A model generated the notes under the pieces. The model did no database searches and was not told the origin of the DNA. It saw nothing but the letters and a program-made list of their open reading frames with translations. Shown piece by piece: positions 1-8,679 of a stretch of 64,000 bases of DNA. Each line of letters begins with the position of its first letter. Within the stretch, counting starts at the first letter, position 1. A program made the translations under genes and the position numbers. Location of the stretch: NCBI GenBank assembly GCA_905234645.1, contig CAJOIS010000008.1, positions 1-64,000 on the forward strand, written 5' to 3'. This DNA is from an uncultured Bacteroidales bacterium (GTDB lineage Bacteria > Bacteroidota > Bacteroidia > Bacteroidales > F082).

Positions 1-1432
1 AGTAGCGCAGATGGCCGCTCTTCATATCGAGCACACCACAGAAAAAGGTGACAAACATCGTGCTCTCGTTCATATCCGACATACTCTCGTTCATCGCCGC
101 GACAATACGTCCCGGACTTTTCTCGTGGACGGCCAGCGTACGGAAAAGGCTGCGGGTGACTGCCATCACCAAGGAAGCGGGAACGCCCTTGCCACTCACG
201 TCGCCGATGCAGAAGTATAGTTTCTCGTCGGTAATGAAGAAATCGAAGAGGTCGCCGCCCACTTCCTTGGCCGGAACGATGGAAGCATAGATGTCGATGT
301 CGCTACGCTCGGGATAGGGCGGGAAGATCTTGGGTATCATTGACATCTGGATTTCCTTGGCTATCTCCAGCTCTTTCCCCATCCGCTCTTTCTGGGTATT
401 GAGTGCCTTATATTTCATTTGGTTTTTGACGGTCACACGGAGAATGATGACAATCATGATTACGCCCAGCAGCTGGAGTATGGCCACAATCCCTCCAATC
501 TGACGTACGCCGGCGAACATCTCTTTCTCAGGCACCACGATGGAAAGCGACCATCCCGTCCGCTCTACCGGGGCGAAATAGATTCTGTTCTCCTCCCCTT
601 TGTATCGCACCGCCATCTCGCCCTCCTGGCCGGAAAGCATAGCTTCGTTGAGGTCATTCAGCACTTCGTAGTCGGCCGACCCGGCGGCAAACTGGGCAAC
701 GTTTTTGTTCATCACCAAGGTCTCGAGGGGACAGACCATAATCTGTCCGCAGCGGCTCACCACCGTGCTGAAGGCGTTGGGATAGACCTTGATGCTCCCC
801 ATCAGTTCAGTGAGCCATTCCAGCGATATGTCGGCGGTAAGGACGGCAGCCACCTCGCCGTTGCTATCCGTCACGGGCATCGAGAAGGTGGTCATCAGCA
901 TATTGCCGCCGCCCTCGTCGAAATAAGGCTCCGACCAGTAGCCGTCCTGAAGCTCCAGCGGCTTAGTGAACCATTCCTGCGAAGGATAGTCGTATTCGTC
1001 GGTAGCCAGCGAGAGGGTTTGTATCTCGCCCGTCTCGCGATTGCGGGTGGCGTAGGGAGCACAAAGCGGGTATTTCTCGCTGTAGCCGGGCTTCAGGGCG
1101 ATAGTCGAGCCAACCACCACAGGATTATTGGCCACTATGCGTTGCGGCACGCGTGCCAGACTGTCGGGGTTCTCCATGCACCACTCGGCCACCCAAAGGC
1201 TGTTGCGGACGGCACTTTCGGCCTGACCCACAATACCCATTATCTCGTTTTCGGCGCTTCTCAGTTCACTCTGAGCCCTCATTGAAGCCTCCTGCTTGAT
1301 GCCGCGCTGCGAATAGTAATATTGTATAAGGCCGGTAGCCTCAAGTGTGATGATGGCCACCACCACCAGCAGCAGGCCGACGCGGGTGGACATACTCTGC
1401 ACCTTCTTTTCGGTTCTTTCTTTGTCCTTCAT
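1..1432 (-). CDS. SpoIIE-type PP2C phosphatase with extracytoplasmic sensor domain (C-terminus cut by window edge)
   Basis: Read on the minus strand from ATG at 1432 (start MKDKERTEKK); it runs off the left edge. An N-terminal membrane segment (about residues 18-36) is followed by a roughly 260-residue Cache-like sensor part, a second membrane segment (ends near VIILRVTVKN), a short coiled linker with MGKELEIAKEIQMSM, and the start of a SpoIIE/PP2C domain with the metal-binding motif VGGDLFDFF and GDVSGKGVPASL. Family knowledge: such proteins dephosphorylate anti-sigma-factor antagonists in partner-switch systems. Here the substrate is unknown. The start codon overlaps the stop of the upstream HD hydrolase gene (ATGA), so the two are translationally coupled and belong to one operon with the alarmone synthetase. 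The domain call is firm; the signal sensed is not known. Confidence 0.88.
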   Translation of the reverse strand, partial: MKDKERTEKKVQSMSTRVGLLLVVVAIITLEATGLIQYYYSQRGIKQEASMRAQSELRSAENEIMGIVGQAESAVRNSLWVAEWCMENPDSLARVPQRIVANNPVVVGSTIALKPGYSEKYPLCAPYATRNRETGEIQTLSLATDEYDYPSQEWFTKPLELQDGYWSEPYFDEGGGNMLMTTFSMPVTDSNGEVAAVLTADISLEWLTELMGSIKVYPNAFSTVVSRCGQIMVCPLETLVMNKNVAQFAAGSADYEVLNDLNEAMLSGQEGEMAVRYKGEENRIYFAPVERTGWSLSIVVPEKEMFAGVRQIGGIVAILQLLGVIMIVIILRVTVKNQMKYKALNTQKERMGKELEIAKEIQMSMIPKIFPPYPERSDIDIYASIVPAKEVGGDLFDFFITDEKLYFCIGDVSGKGVPASLVMAVTRSLFRTLAVHEKSPGRIVAAMNESMSDMNESTMFVTFFCGVLDMKSGHLRY

Positions 1433-2007
1433 TTTGTGAAAACTTGATTGATTAACGATTCGAATTCTCGATAGGCCTCAGTCCCCTTCAGCTCGCTGAG
1501 AGCTTCGGCCAAGCCCTGGTAGTGCCATTCGTGGTCTTTGGGGTCTTTGGCGTGAAAGCGGCTCCAGAGGGCATCGCCAATATCGGCATAGTCTCGGGCG
1601 ATGGCTCGCATGTTGGAGAGCTTGTCGCCCAAAGCCACTATCTTGGCATCGTGGCTGGCTTTTGCGAGGCGGTCGATGGCAGCCTGCTTGCGTTGGTGCC
1701 AGCTGGCTTCTTCGGTCATGCCTTCAGGCATCACATCGCTTTCGTCAGCCACCAGAGAGGCGATGCGCTCGCTGAACTCAGCCCTAAGTTGCTCCACGGT
1801 CACCTCGGTATCCTCCACTGTGTCGTGAAGGGCGGCAGCGGCCAACAACTCTTGGTCGGCGGTCATGGTGGCCACAATCTCCATCGCTTCCATGGGGTGG
1901 ACAATATAGGGATAGCCTTTTCCGCGACGTTCGGTGCCCGCATGGGCGTGGACGGCGAAAATGATGGCGTGGTCCAACAGTTCTGTATTCAAAGGTTTGT
2001 TTGCCAT
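1429..2007 (-). CDS. Small HD-domain (p)ppGpp hydrolase-like protein (MESH1/SAH type)
   Basis: 192 aa, made almost entirely of an HD domain. Visible metal and catalytic positions are H37 (IVHPME), H61-D62 (LHDTVEDT) and D128 (GDKLSN), which match the hydrolase half of RelA/SpoT and the stand-alone MESH1 family. Expected activity is removal of the 3' pyrophosphate from ppGpp or a related alarmone in the cytoplasm. It starts 3 bp after the stop of the RelA/SpoT-domain synthetase gene and overlaps the next gene by ATGA. Synthesis and hydrolysis are therefore encoded side by side, an arrangement also known from toxic alarmone synthetases paired with hydrolase antitoxins. Whether the substrate is (p)ppGpp or another pyrophosphorylated nucleotide cannot be read from the sequence. 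Confidence 0.85.
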   Translation of the reverse strand: MANKPLNTELLDHAIIFAVHAHAGTERRGKGYPYIVHPMEAMEIVATMTADQELLAAAALHDTVEDTEVTVEQLRAEFSERIASLVADESDVMPEGMTEEASWHQRKQAAIDRLAKASHDAKIVALGDKLSNMRAIARDYADIGDALWSRFHAKDPKDHEWHYQGLAEALSELKGTEAYREFESLINQVFTK

Positions 2008-2010
2008 AGC

Positions 2011-3078
2011 TTATTGATTCATAAAAGGAAGGTCTTTCGTTTGTTCCATCAGGAGTTCGGCCATTGCTTTGTTGACTTCGGAGGGGCCGTTCAACGTGTC
2101 GAGCATCCACACCAACCCAAGGCAGCCTCCACCTTTTTTAAGGATATAGGCCGTGCAGAGGTTTTGAGGTGCCACGGATGAGGAAAGGATGTCGATGTCG
2201 GTCAGGCCGATTTGGAAGCAGGCAATTTGATAAGCCGCATCGGAATAGTCTTTTATCATCTTATCGACATCGCCAAGGGTCTGGAATCCCATCGCCTTGA
2301 ATAACGGTAGGAAATTGGACAGATCCACGGGCTGGATTTCCGCCTGGTTGATGGCAGCAATCTGGCGCATCAATGCGTCGAAAGGCCCTATCTGGAGATA
2401 GCTCTTGAAGGCATCGCCGTCGAGCGGCACTTCGCCCAAGTTACCCGATGCCACCAAGTTCTGTACCTGTCGGCGATAGTCGGTGAGCTCCTGACGGATG
2501 CGGCTGAACTCATCGTCAACCAGCTCCAGCATTCCCGCAAGGCGACTCAGATTGCGCTTATATATTTTTGGAATCTCCACTCCGCTCTTGTAGCCCGTGT
2601 CGTGGTTCATGTTGGCCCAGGCATGTTGGAGGACGGTGCGCATCTGCACCTCAAAACGGATTAGGTTCAGCTCTGGATGCTCCGGGTTGGTGTAGGCCGA
2701 CTCGGGGATGCGGCAGATGTAATGCAGGGAAAGATAGCCGAAGCTGTCGATTTCATGAGCCTTACGCTTGTCGATAGAGTTCTCCCAGTCGATTTCGAAC
2801 AGTCGTTCCAAGACGGAAGCCACCTTGTCCACGTCATCGTTATAGAAAGTGATCACGCGGATGCCCACCAGGTCGGTAATGTCGTAGATGCAATGATATT
2901 TGTCTCCTTTCAGTTGGAGCTTTCCTGCGAGTGAGCTCTCCGTCTTCACGCGATGTTCCACGGCGGCCACGATGATGCCCGCCTCAGCGAAGAAACCCTT
3001 CAGCTTCTCCGGGATGATCTCCGCCATTTGTTCGTATACCGGCAGCAGGTCACGGTACTGCGCAAGCACTTCATTCAT
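2011..3078 (-). CDS. RelA/SpoT-domain alarmone synthetase with C-terminal extension
   Basis: 355 aa. The synthetase domain lies at about residues 35-200: R43/K45/S49/K53 (EHRVKTESSLAGKL), DITDLVGIRV at 66-75, GYLSLHY at 114-120, EVQMRT at 143-148 and HAWANMNHDTGYK at 152-164. These match the ATP- and GTP-binding motifs of the RelA_SpoT family, so it is probably active. There is no TGS, ACT or HD domain, so it is a small-synthetase-like enzyme; the last 150 residues are unassigned. It is the first gene of a three-gene operon with an HD hydrolase and a SpoIIE phosphatase. A -7-like box lies at 3107-3114. It could be a stress synthetase or a toxSAS-like toxin with the downstream hydrolase as antidote; sequence alone does not decide. 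Confidence 0.87.
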   Translation of the reverse strand: MNEVLAQYRDLLPVYEQMAEIIPEKLKGFFAEAGIIVAAVEHRVKTESSLAGKLQLKGDKYHCIYDITDLVGIRVITFYNDDVDKVASVLERLFEIDWENSIDKRKAHEIDSFGYLSLHYICRIPESAYTNPEHPELNLIRFEVQMRTVLQHAWANMNHDTGYKSGVEIPKIYKRNLSRLAGMLELVDDEFSRIRQELTDYRRQVQNLVASGNLGEVPLDGDAFKSYLQIGPFDALMRQIAAINQAEIQPVDLSNFLPLFKAMGFQTLGDVDKMIKDYSDAAYQIACFQIGLTDIDILSSSVAPQNLCTAYILKKGGGCLGLVWMLDTLNGPSEVNKAMAELLMEQTKDLPFMNQ

Positions 3079-3106
3079 TGGACTGAGTGTGTTGGTTTTT
3101 CAATTG

Positions 3107-3114
3107 CAAAGATA
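3107..3114 (-). promoter_or_regulatory. Bacteroidota -7 box (TATCTTTG) for the alarmone operon
   Basis: The minus strand reads TATCTTTG, a match to TAnnTTTG, about 30 bp before the synthetase start codon at 3078. No clear -33 TTTG was found. Confidence 0.55.
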
Positions 3115-3161
3115 AATTTTCTTGGAAAACTACAACTTCGCTTACCATAAATTTGTGGAAA

Positions 3162-3548
3162 TTATATCTCAGGGTGTTGCACAGACATAGGCAGACCCTC
3201 CTGTGAGAGGTAAAACATATAGAGGACGACGGGCTTGGTGCCGCGGTTCTCACCATGGTGGATGGTACCGACCATCTCGACTACAGCCTCACCCTCATGC
3301 ACCACTTTCTCTGTGCCATCCAAGCTGACGATGGTCAGCTCGCCCTGCACCAATATGCCGTGATTCATCACGGGATGATGGTGCCACCCCAGTTTCTGTC
3401 CAGCGGGGATTTCGTATTTCACTGCCACTATTTCAGGGCGACCCTGAAGGTAGTCGGGCAGTTCGGCACCGTCCCAACTCTGGCTGGTACGTATCAGCTC
3501 AGTAGTCTTCACCGATGAGGCAGGATGATCTGTTGCGCGACTACACAT
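3162..3548 (-). CDS. Cupin-domain protein
   Basis: 128 aa with one cupin barrel. Motif 1 is seen as GWHHHPVMNHGILVQGE and motif 2 as the later GTIHHGENRG stretch; the histidines and glutamate fit a metal-binding cupin. Function within this superfamily (dioxygenase, isomerase, sensor) cannot be chosen. Its start overlaps the end of the upstream DUF985 cupin gene by 8 bp, so the two cupins are probably co-translated. No signal peptide is seen. Confidence 0.75.
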   Translation of the reverse strand: MCSRATDHPASSVKTTELIRTSQSWDGAELPDYLQGRPEIVAVKYEIPAGQKLGWHHHPVMNHGILVQGELTIVSLDGTEKVVHEGEAVVEMVGTIHHGENRGTKPVVLYMFYLSQEGLPMSVQHPEI

Positions 3549-3993
3549 GACTCAGTCTTTCAATTATTGCCTTATGTTGTGGAAAATCACGTAACAGCTC
3601 CTTCTTCGCCAACTCGAAGTTCCCAAAGGTAAAAGCAGGAGCCACGGCGCAGCCTACGAGAGAGAATCCCGTTTTGCCAGGCAACTCTGCCGCGAACCAT
3701 TGTTCAGGCTCAATGACAACCTGCATTTCGCCATCGGGTGACAGATGATGTACTGTCAATTCGCCATCGGGTGAAATGACATAGATGTCGAGCGGTTCCC
3801 CGGCGTGGTAATACCAAATTTCCACCATGTTGTGTAGCCGATGAAAGGCCGAGAAATCCACATCGCAGAGCATATAATAGATGGTGGAAATCTGTTTTTC
3901 ACCGTTTTCGTCATTGCCATACACTTGACGATACCACCCCCCTTCGGGATGGGGTGTGAGGCTAAGTTTTTGGATATAATCTTTTGCGTCCAT
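3541..3993 (-). CDS. DUF985/Cupin_5 family protein
   Basis: 150 aa from ATG at 3993 (MDAKDYIQKL); a TTG two codons earlier is less likely. It opens with the family hallmark LxLxPHPEGGWYRQVY and contains STIYYML, EIWYYHAGEPLDIY and GCAVAPAFTFGNFE, all typical of the Cupin_5 (DUF985) family. The biochemical role of the family is not established. It overlaps the second cupin gene by 8 bp. Downstream and upstream neighbours on this strand are not obviously in the same pathway. Confidence 0.82.
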   Translation of the reverse strand: MDAKDYIQKLSLTPHPEGGWYRQVYGNDENGEKQISTIYYMLCDVDFSAFHRLHNMVEIWYYHAGEPLDIYVISPDGELTVHHLSPDGEMQVVIEPEQWFAAELPGKTGFSLVGCAVAPAFTFGNFELAKKELLRDFPQHKAIIERLSHV

Positions 3994-4014
3994 AATCAAA
4001 GCAAACTCATTTTA

Positions 4015-4215
4015 TTAAACGTCTTGATGCGTTCCAGCATAGCGGCAGCCCATCTCGAGGGCAAAGAGGTCGTCGGTCGACGAGCCGATGTCGGTGTCGA
4101 GGATGACGAGCGGTACGCCGGTGTATTCCTCCTACGGATCGTCGTTTTTGTTGCACGACATCATCAGCATAGAACCGCAGATGGTGGCAGCGAGCACCAT
4201 GAAAAGCTTCTTCAT
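4015..4215 (-). pseudogene. Remnant of a lipoprotein nucleoside hydrolase (IUNH family)
   Basis: Read from ATG at 4215, the strand encodes a lipoprotein signal peptide (MKKLFMVLAATICG, then MMSCNKNDD), an in-frame TAG at codon 28 (4132-4134), and then VPLVILDTDIGSSTDDLFAL. The DTDIGSSTDD stretch is the calcium/ribose-binding signature of inosine-uridine-type nucleoside hydrolases. The frame ends at codon 67, while intact family members have about 300 residues or more. In another frame the last bases read MLERIKTFNK, which could be the old C-terminus, so the gene has probably suffered a large internal deletion plus a stop. No function is expected. Identification rests on the short DTDIG motif. 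Confidence 0.7.
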
Positions 4216-4268
4216 TGTCGATTGGGTTTTCTTTTATAGTTCAAGACATTTATTCCTCCTTTGCAATT

Positions 4269-4901
4269 TCATTCCATTTCCATTCTACGGCGGAGGTGCT
4301 CGGCCAGAAAGGTGGCGACCTCCTCGGCGGTGAAACGGCTCACGTTGATAGAGAAGTCGTAGTTGCGGGTGTCGTAGATCGAGTTGCCGGCAAAGTATTT
4401 GGTGAAATTCTCGCGGGCTTTGTCGACCTCGTCAATATACTCGACGGCACCCTTCTCATCCAGCTTCTTAGTCTCCACAATACGGCGGATGCGCACGTCG
4501 CGGTCGGCGTGGATGAAGATCTTCACGGCATCAGGGTTGTCCTTGAAGACGCTGAAGCCGCATCGGCCGAGGATGATGCACGAGCCCTGCGCGGCCAGGT
4601 TGCGCATGATTTCCGACTCGGCATAGTACAGTTCTCTAGAAGTCGTCTTACGGCTCTCGGGCAGATAGCTCTTGCCGCTGACGTCGAACTGGCGGCAGAA
4701 CTGGCTTAAGTCGTCCCACAAGTTGAGTTTCTTGGCCTTGATACGGTCGATTTCTTGTTTGGAAAGGTGGTATTTCTCCGAAACGGCTTCAAAGATGGTC
4801 TTGTCGTAAACATGCAAGCCGAGTTTTTCGCCCAAACGGCAGGCGATATCCCTGCCTCCTGTCCCGCATTCGCGGCTGATGGTGATAATCACTTTTCTCA
4901 T
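4269..4901 (-). CDS. Cytidylate-kinase-like family protein
   Basis: 210 aa from ATG at 4901 (MRKVIITISRECGTGGRDIA). A start seven codons upstream is possible, but it would sit inside the likely promoter. The N-terminal SRECGTGGRDIA is the degenerate P-loop of the cytidylate-kinase-like family (AAA_26 in Pfam), followed by YDKTIF and the LID-like arginines in RDVRIRRIV. It is probably a cytosolic nucleotide-binding kinase-like enzyme; the substrate is unknown, since true Cmk proteins differ. It is a single gene with a -7 box at 4920-4927. Confidence 0.75.
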   Translation of the reverse strand: MRKVIITISRECGTGGRDIACRLGEKLGLHVYDKTIFEAVSEKYHLSKQEIDRIKAKKLNLWDDLSQFCRQFDVSGKSYLPESRKTTSRELYYAESEIMRNLAAQGSCIILGRCGFSVFKDNPDAVKIFIHADRDVRIRRIVETKKLDEKGAVEYIDEVDKARENFTKYFAGNSIYDTRNYDFSINVSRFTAEEVATFLAEHLRRRMEME

Positions 4902-4919
4902 ATCGCAAATATATTTGTG

Positions 4920-4927
4920 CAAATATA
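4920..4927 (-). promoter_or_regulatory. -7 box (TATATTTG) for the cytidylate-kinase-like gene
   Basis: The minus strand reads TATATTTG about 19 bp before the start codon at 4901. A second copy of the same octamer lies at 4906-4913, too close to the start to be useful. Confidence 0.5.
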
Positions 4928-5095
4928 CCTTAAATCATTAATAGGCACGATATGCAAAATGTATTGTCAAGCCCTTTGACACGAATTGTCAAAAGACATA
5001 ATTTCACCAAACTGATAATCAGTGGTTAAGAAAAACAGAAAAATCTTAGAAAATACAAATTGCAAAACGAAAGCACCCTCAAAGCCGCACCTTCA

Positions 5096-6862
5096 TCAGG
5101 ACTTTCTGTCAATTTTCGAGGCCATTTGTTCGCGGTAGTAGGTGGGGGTGACTTCCAGTTTGCGTTTGAACTCGCGGCTGAAAACGGAGAGGCTCGAGAA
5201 GCCCGAGGCGGCAGCAATGTCGCCTATGCTCTTCTCGGGTTGTTCGACAAGCATTTGGCAGGCATATTCCACACGCAGTTCGCGGATGAAATCGGGCAAC
5301 GAGCCCGCATGCGCGAAGGCGGCGCCGATGCGGCGCTCGGTGAGGTGGAAACGGTCGACGAGGGTCTGACGCCCAAAATTGGGGTCGGTGAAGAGCCGCT
5401 CGCGACGGATGGTCTCGCTCAGCATGACAAAGAGCTGCCCGTCGGCACTCTCCAGCTTGGCCTCCTTCCCTACTCCGCTCACTCCCGACGGTTCGTTCCT
5501 CTCGCCCAGTTCCTCGTTCTTTTTCTTGTATTTCATCGCTTCGGCAATCTGTTCAACGAGCACACGGTTCTTGCGGTTGATGGCTCGATGCTGGACGAGC
5601 AGCCAGACGATGAATCCGACGGCCAATAAGACGAGGATAAATCCCGCTATGGCCAAGTTCCTGTTGTTCTGTGCTTTGGCTTGCTCACGCTCGGTGTTCA
5701 TACGCTCCTCCTGCAGTTGATAGCGGGTGGCGTATTCGTAGGCCCGGCTCTCGAGCAACTCCTTGTTGAGCAAAGTGTTGAGCCTTGCATAGCGCTGCCA
5801 GTAGGCTGAGCTGGCGGCGAAGTCGCCAGCGGCTTGGGCAGCTTGGGCATAGCCGTAGAGCATCTCGGCGAAGTCGCCGTTAAGGGTGTCGGTGCCCATC
5901 TGTTCCTCCAACTCTTGGAAGGTGGCGAGCATCTTGTCGTATTCGCCCAGCAGGCGCCAGACGGGGGCAACCATCTTGCGGCTGCCCAACGTTGCGCCGT
6001 AGTCGCTCTGCTCGAGGAGGCTCAGGTAGTGACGGGCGTTGTCCTTATCGTCCAGTTGGGCGTAAGCTCTGGACAAAAAGGCCTGTGCCTGAGCGGTGTA
6101 AAAGTTACAGTATTGCTCGGTCTGCTGCTCTTCGTGAGGCAGACGGTAGGCGTTGTCGGTGTATTCGGTATAATGCTCACGGTAGTCATCGGCGATGGCG
6201 ATGATACGCTGTGCGAGCGGTATGACCTCTTCGTAGCGCCCGAGTTGGCTGAGGACGGTGATCTTGCGTTTGATGGCAATGATGCAGGCGTCCATCTCGT
6301 CGGTATGGCGTTGTCCGTCGAGGGTGGCGATGACGCCGTTGAGCTTGGCGAGACCTTTCTCCTCTTCGCCCAGGTTGGCGAGGAGGTAGCCTATCTCGGC
6401 CTCGGTGCGCAGGGCTTCGGTCTCGCGCCCCTGCTCGCGGCAACATTCGACCTTAAAGGTGGCCCAATGGAGCTGTCGCTCAATCTGATATTGGTCTCGT
6501 GCGATGGTCCCCAGCAGGTCGAGCACCACCTCGCGGTTGTGGAGGTCCTTGGCGTAGTCGCTCTCCAGCAACTCCAACAGCATCTGCTGCGCCGTATCCA
6601 TCCGCTGCTCCACCAGTGACTGGCTATAGACCTTCGCCCGCAGCAGTTTTGCGACATCCTCATCGATATTACCCACGAAGAGGGCCGAGTCGATGAAGGT
6701 CAGCGCCCGCTCCGGCTCGTATGCATACACCCTCATGGCGGCCTCAGCAGTGTAAAGCGTGTCGCTCGCCTGCGGTTGATACTGCGGGGCGCGGTTTTTT
6801 ACACAGCCTACCGTCAGCGCCACCAGCGCGATTAATAGAACAAGATGTCTAAAACTTCGCAT
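5096..6862 (-). CDS. Membrane-anchored TPR / AraC-family transcriptional regulator
   Basis: 588 aa from ATG at 6862, chosen because it opens with a lipoprotein-like signal (MRSFRHLVLLIALVALTVGC, Cys20) and because this ATG overlaps the gltS stop (TAATG). Residues 35-385 are helical TPR-like repeats. A membrane span lies at 402-424, followed by a basic linker and an AraC-type DNA-binding domain at 482-580 (IGDIAAASGFSSLSVFSREF). The layout fits the Bacteroidota regulators in which a periplasmic TPR part senses something and a cytoplasmic AraC domain acts on DNA. Coupling to gltS suggests glutamate uptake or nearby genes as targets; this is inference. An N-terminal lipid anchor together with an internal span is unusual, so the cysteine may not be lipidated. 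Confidence 0.82.
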   Translation of the reverse strand: MRSFRHLVLLIALVALTVGCVKNRAPQYQPQASDTLYTAEAAMRVYAYEPERALTFIDSALFVGNIDEDVAKLLRAKVYSQSLVEQRMDTAQQMLLELLESDYAKDLHNREVVLDLLGTIARDQYQIERQLHWATFKVECCREQGRETEALRTEAEIGYLLANLGEEEKGLAKLNGVIATLDGQRHTDEMDACIIAIKRKITVLSQLGRYEEVIPLAQRIIAIADDYREHYTEYTDNAYRLPHEEQQTEQYCNFYTAQAQAFLSRAYAQLDDKDNARHYLSLLEQSDYGATLGSRKMVAPVWRLLGEYDKMLATFQELEEQMGTDTLNGDFAEMLYGYAQAAQAAGDFAASSAYWQRYARLNTLLNKELLESRAYEYATRYQLQEERMNTEREQAKAQNNRNLAIAGFILVLLAVGFIVWLLVQHRAINRKNRVLVEQIAEAMKYKKKNEELGERNEPSGVSGVGKEAKLESADGQLFVMLSETIRRERLFTDPNFGRQTLVDRFHLTERRIGAAFAHAGSLPDFIRELRVEYACQMLVEQPEKSIGDIAAASGFSSLSVFSREFKRKLEVTPTYYREQMASKIDRKS

Positions 6863-8268
6863 TACTTTTTCTTCCGCTTGAAGATCTTCGTCCGCAGCAT
6901 AAAGACCGTGAGCGCGGCCCAGAAAACGACCAGGATGCCCAAGGTAATCCATGCGGATTGCATACTCTGTGGCGCAACGCCCATCAGCAGCAGCACTGGG
7001 AACCCCAAGACGATGGCAGCCAAGGCCTGCAAGACGAGGTTGTTGGCGGCAGGGGTCTCAAACTTCGGGTCGATTTCACGCAACAGAATCATGCCATTGC
7101 TGGCTGTACCCGTCAGCATGCCGAACATCGAGAAAAAGCCTTCATACTTGTAGTTGGGATACAAGTGCTTGCTGATGGCCAGCACATAGAAGAAGGTGGC
7201 GATGGTGCCCAAGGTGATGATGATGATGAAAGGCAGGACGAACTTGCCAAACTCCTCGAAATTGATAGCTGCGGTGCCTGCCACAATCATGATGTCGAAG
7301 CAGAAGCCACTGATACGGTTGAGCATATAGTTGTTGATGTACTCTCGCTTCACGATTCTAGCCTTTTTGAAGCGGTTCAAAATCGTCTTAAAAAGAACAC
7401 CGAACAACGTACCGATTAGGAAGTTGAAGCCCCAAAGCATGGGTTTCAGCGTGTTTTCGCCGAAATTACCCAGTTCCAGGCCTTGGATCCAATTGGTGAA
7501 TAAATACACAAGGAAATAAACAAACAACACCATGCAGATCTGCACAGAGAGTTTGTCGATGGACTCGGCATCAGGGATTTCGCCCTCTCCTTCATAGTCT
7601 TCCAGCTTGTTCACCTGTGCCTCGGCAATTTTCTTTCTCGACAGGATGCCCTTTCTCCTTAGGATGTTCATATAAACGACACCCACCACGCTACCCACGA
7701 TGAAGCCCGTCGCAGCAATGGAGAGGCCAAAGTCAGCACCTGGGAAATCAATGCCCTGTTGGGAGGCCCAGCCCGTGAAAATCTTGCCAAAGTTCAAGGC
7801 CTGTCCCGGTCCCTGGCCGAAACCCATAGGTAACAGAAGGCCTGCGGCATAGAACAGCTTTTTGCCGACAAGGAAGAAAACGATGGAGACGATCAAACCC
7901 ACTATGCCTTGGATGACATAGGTGGAGGCCGTCAAAGCGCCCGTCTCGATCACCTTCATCGGCGTGGACTTCGACTCTATCTTGTTGTTTTTCAACGCTA
8001 AGGCTACAAAGCCCAAACCTAAGGCATGATAGGTCACAATTTCCATCATCGGCTTGTTGATGATGTTTTCGCAACCAGGTATCGCCTTGAAAATCAACAA
8101 CAACAAGCCGCCTAACAAGGCTGAGGGCAGCAGGCTTTTGTTCAGGAAAGGCACCTTGGTTCGTAGCACATTACCCACCAGCAGTGCCGTCGCCAAAATG
8201 CAGAATTGCACCAACCATTGCCAGGCTTCCGGCCGGTCAAAGGTCATTACGGAAACATCTAAAAGCAT
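6862..8268 (-). CDS. gltS: Sodium/glutamate symporter, GltS family
   Basis: 468 aa with about ten to eleven hydrophobic spans. The family motif GFGQGPGQALN is present in the first half and a re-entrant-like FGMLTGTASNGMIL in the second. GltS couples inward sodium flow to glutamate uptake across the inner membrane. The last base of its stop is the first base of the regulator start (TAATG). It begins 23 bp after the end of ybjQ on the same strand, so read-through is possible. The gene is slightly longer than E. coli GltS because of a charged cytoplasmic loop near residue 220. Confidence 0.85.
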   Translation of the reverse strand: MLLDVSVMTFDRPEAWQWLVQFCILATALLVGNVLRTKVPFLNKSLLPSALLGGLLLLIFKAIPGCENIINKPMMEIVTYHALGLGFVALALKNNKIESKSTPMKVIETGALTASTYVIQGIVGLIVSIVFFLVGKKLFYAAGLLLPMGFGQGPGQALNFGKIFTGWASQQGIDFPGADFGLSIAATGFIVGSVVGVVYMNILRRKGILSRKKIAEAQVNKLEDYEGEGEIPDAESIDKLSVQICMVLFVYFLVYLFTNWIQGLELGNFGENTLKPMLWGFNFLIGTLFGVLFKTILNRFKKARIVKREYINNYMLNRISGFCFDIMIVAGTAAINFEEFGKFVLPFIIIITLGTIATFFYVLAISKHLYPNYKYEGFFSMFGMLTGTASNGMILLREIDPKFETPAANNLVLQALAAIVLGFPVLLLMGVAPQSMQSAWITLGILVVFWAALTVFMLRTKIFKRKKK

Positions 8269-8291
8269 AATACTAAAATTTGATTATCGAC

Positions 8292-8612
8292 TCATTGCAG
8301 CTTAACAGCAGTACCCGATGCGGAGACCATCAGCATCGAACCGTTTTGGCCTAACACCTCATAATCCAAATCGATGCCAACCACAGCATCTGCATTCATT
8401 TGACGTGCCCGTTCTTCCAACTCTTTCAGAGCTTGGGTACGAGCATTAATGAGCTCTCCTTCGTATGAGCCTGAACGTCCGCCAACAATATCGCGGAGAC
8501 TGGCCTTAAAATCTTTGATAAAATTCACTCCAGAAATCACTTCTCCAAACACAACACCTTTGTATTCTGTGATAGTGCGACCTTCAATGGTCGGTGTGGT
8601 TGTAAGTATCAT
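8292..8612 (-). CDS. YbjQ/UPF0145 family protein
   Basis: 106 aa, the full usual length of the family. It contains the hallmark [16 protein letters not shown], the block [29 protein letters not shown], and a C-terminal [11 protein letters not shown]. These small proteins form pentameric rings and were once called heavy-metal binding, but their role is unknown. It has its own -7 box at 8641-8648 and is divergent from the chromate transporter genes. Confidence 0.85.
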   Translation of the reverse strand: MILTTTPTIEGRTITEYKGVVFGEVISGVNFIKDFKASLRDIVGGRSGSYEGELINARTQALKELEERARQMNADAVVGIDLDYEVLGQNGSMLMVSASGTAVKLQ

Positions 8613-8640
8613 AATGCAATAATTTTATTAAATCTGACCG

Positions 8641-8648
8641 CAAAGATA
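8641..8648 (-). promoter_or_regulatory. -7 box (TATCTTTG) for ybjQ/gltS
   Basis: The minus strand reads TATCTTTG, 29 bp before the ybjQ start codon. It lies 32 bp from the oppositely oriented box for the chromate transporter. Confidence 0.5.
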
Positions 8649-8679
8649 ATGTATTTTTCAATCATTGAGTGAAAACCTG

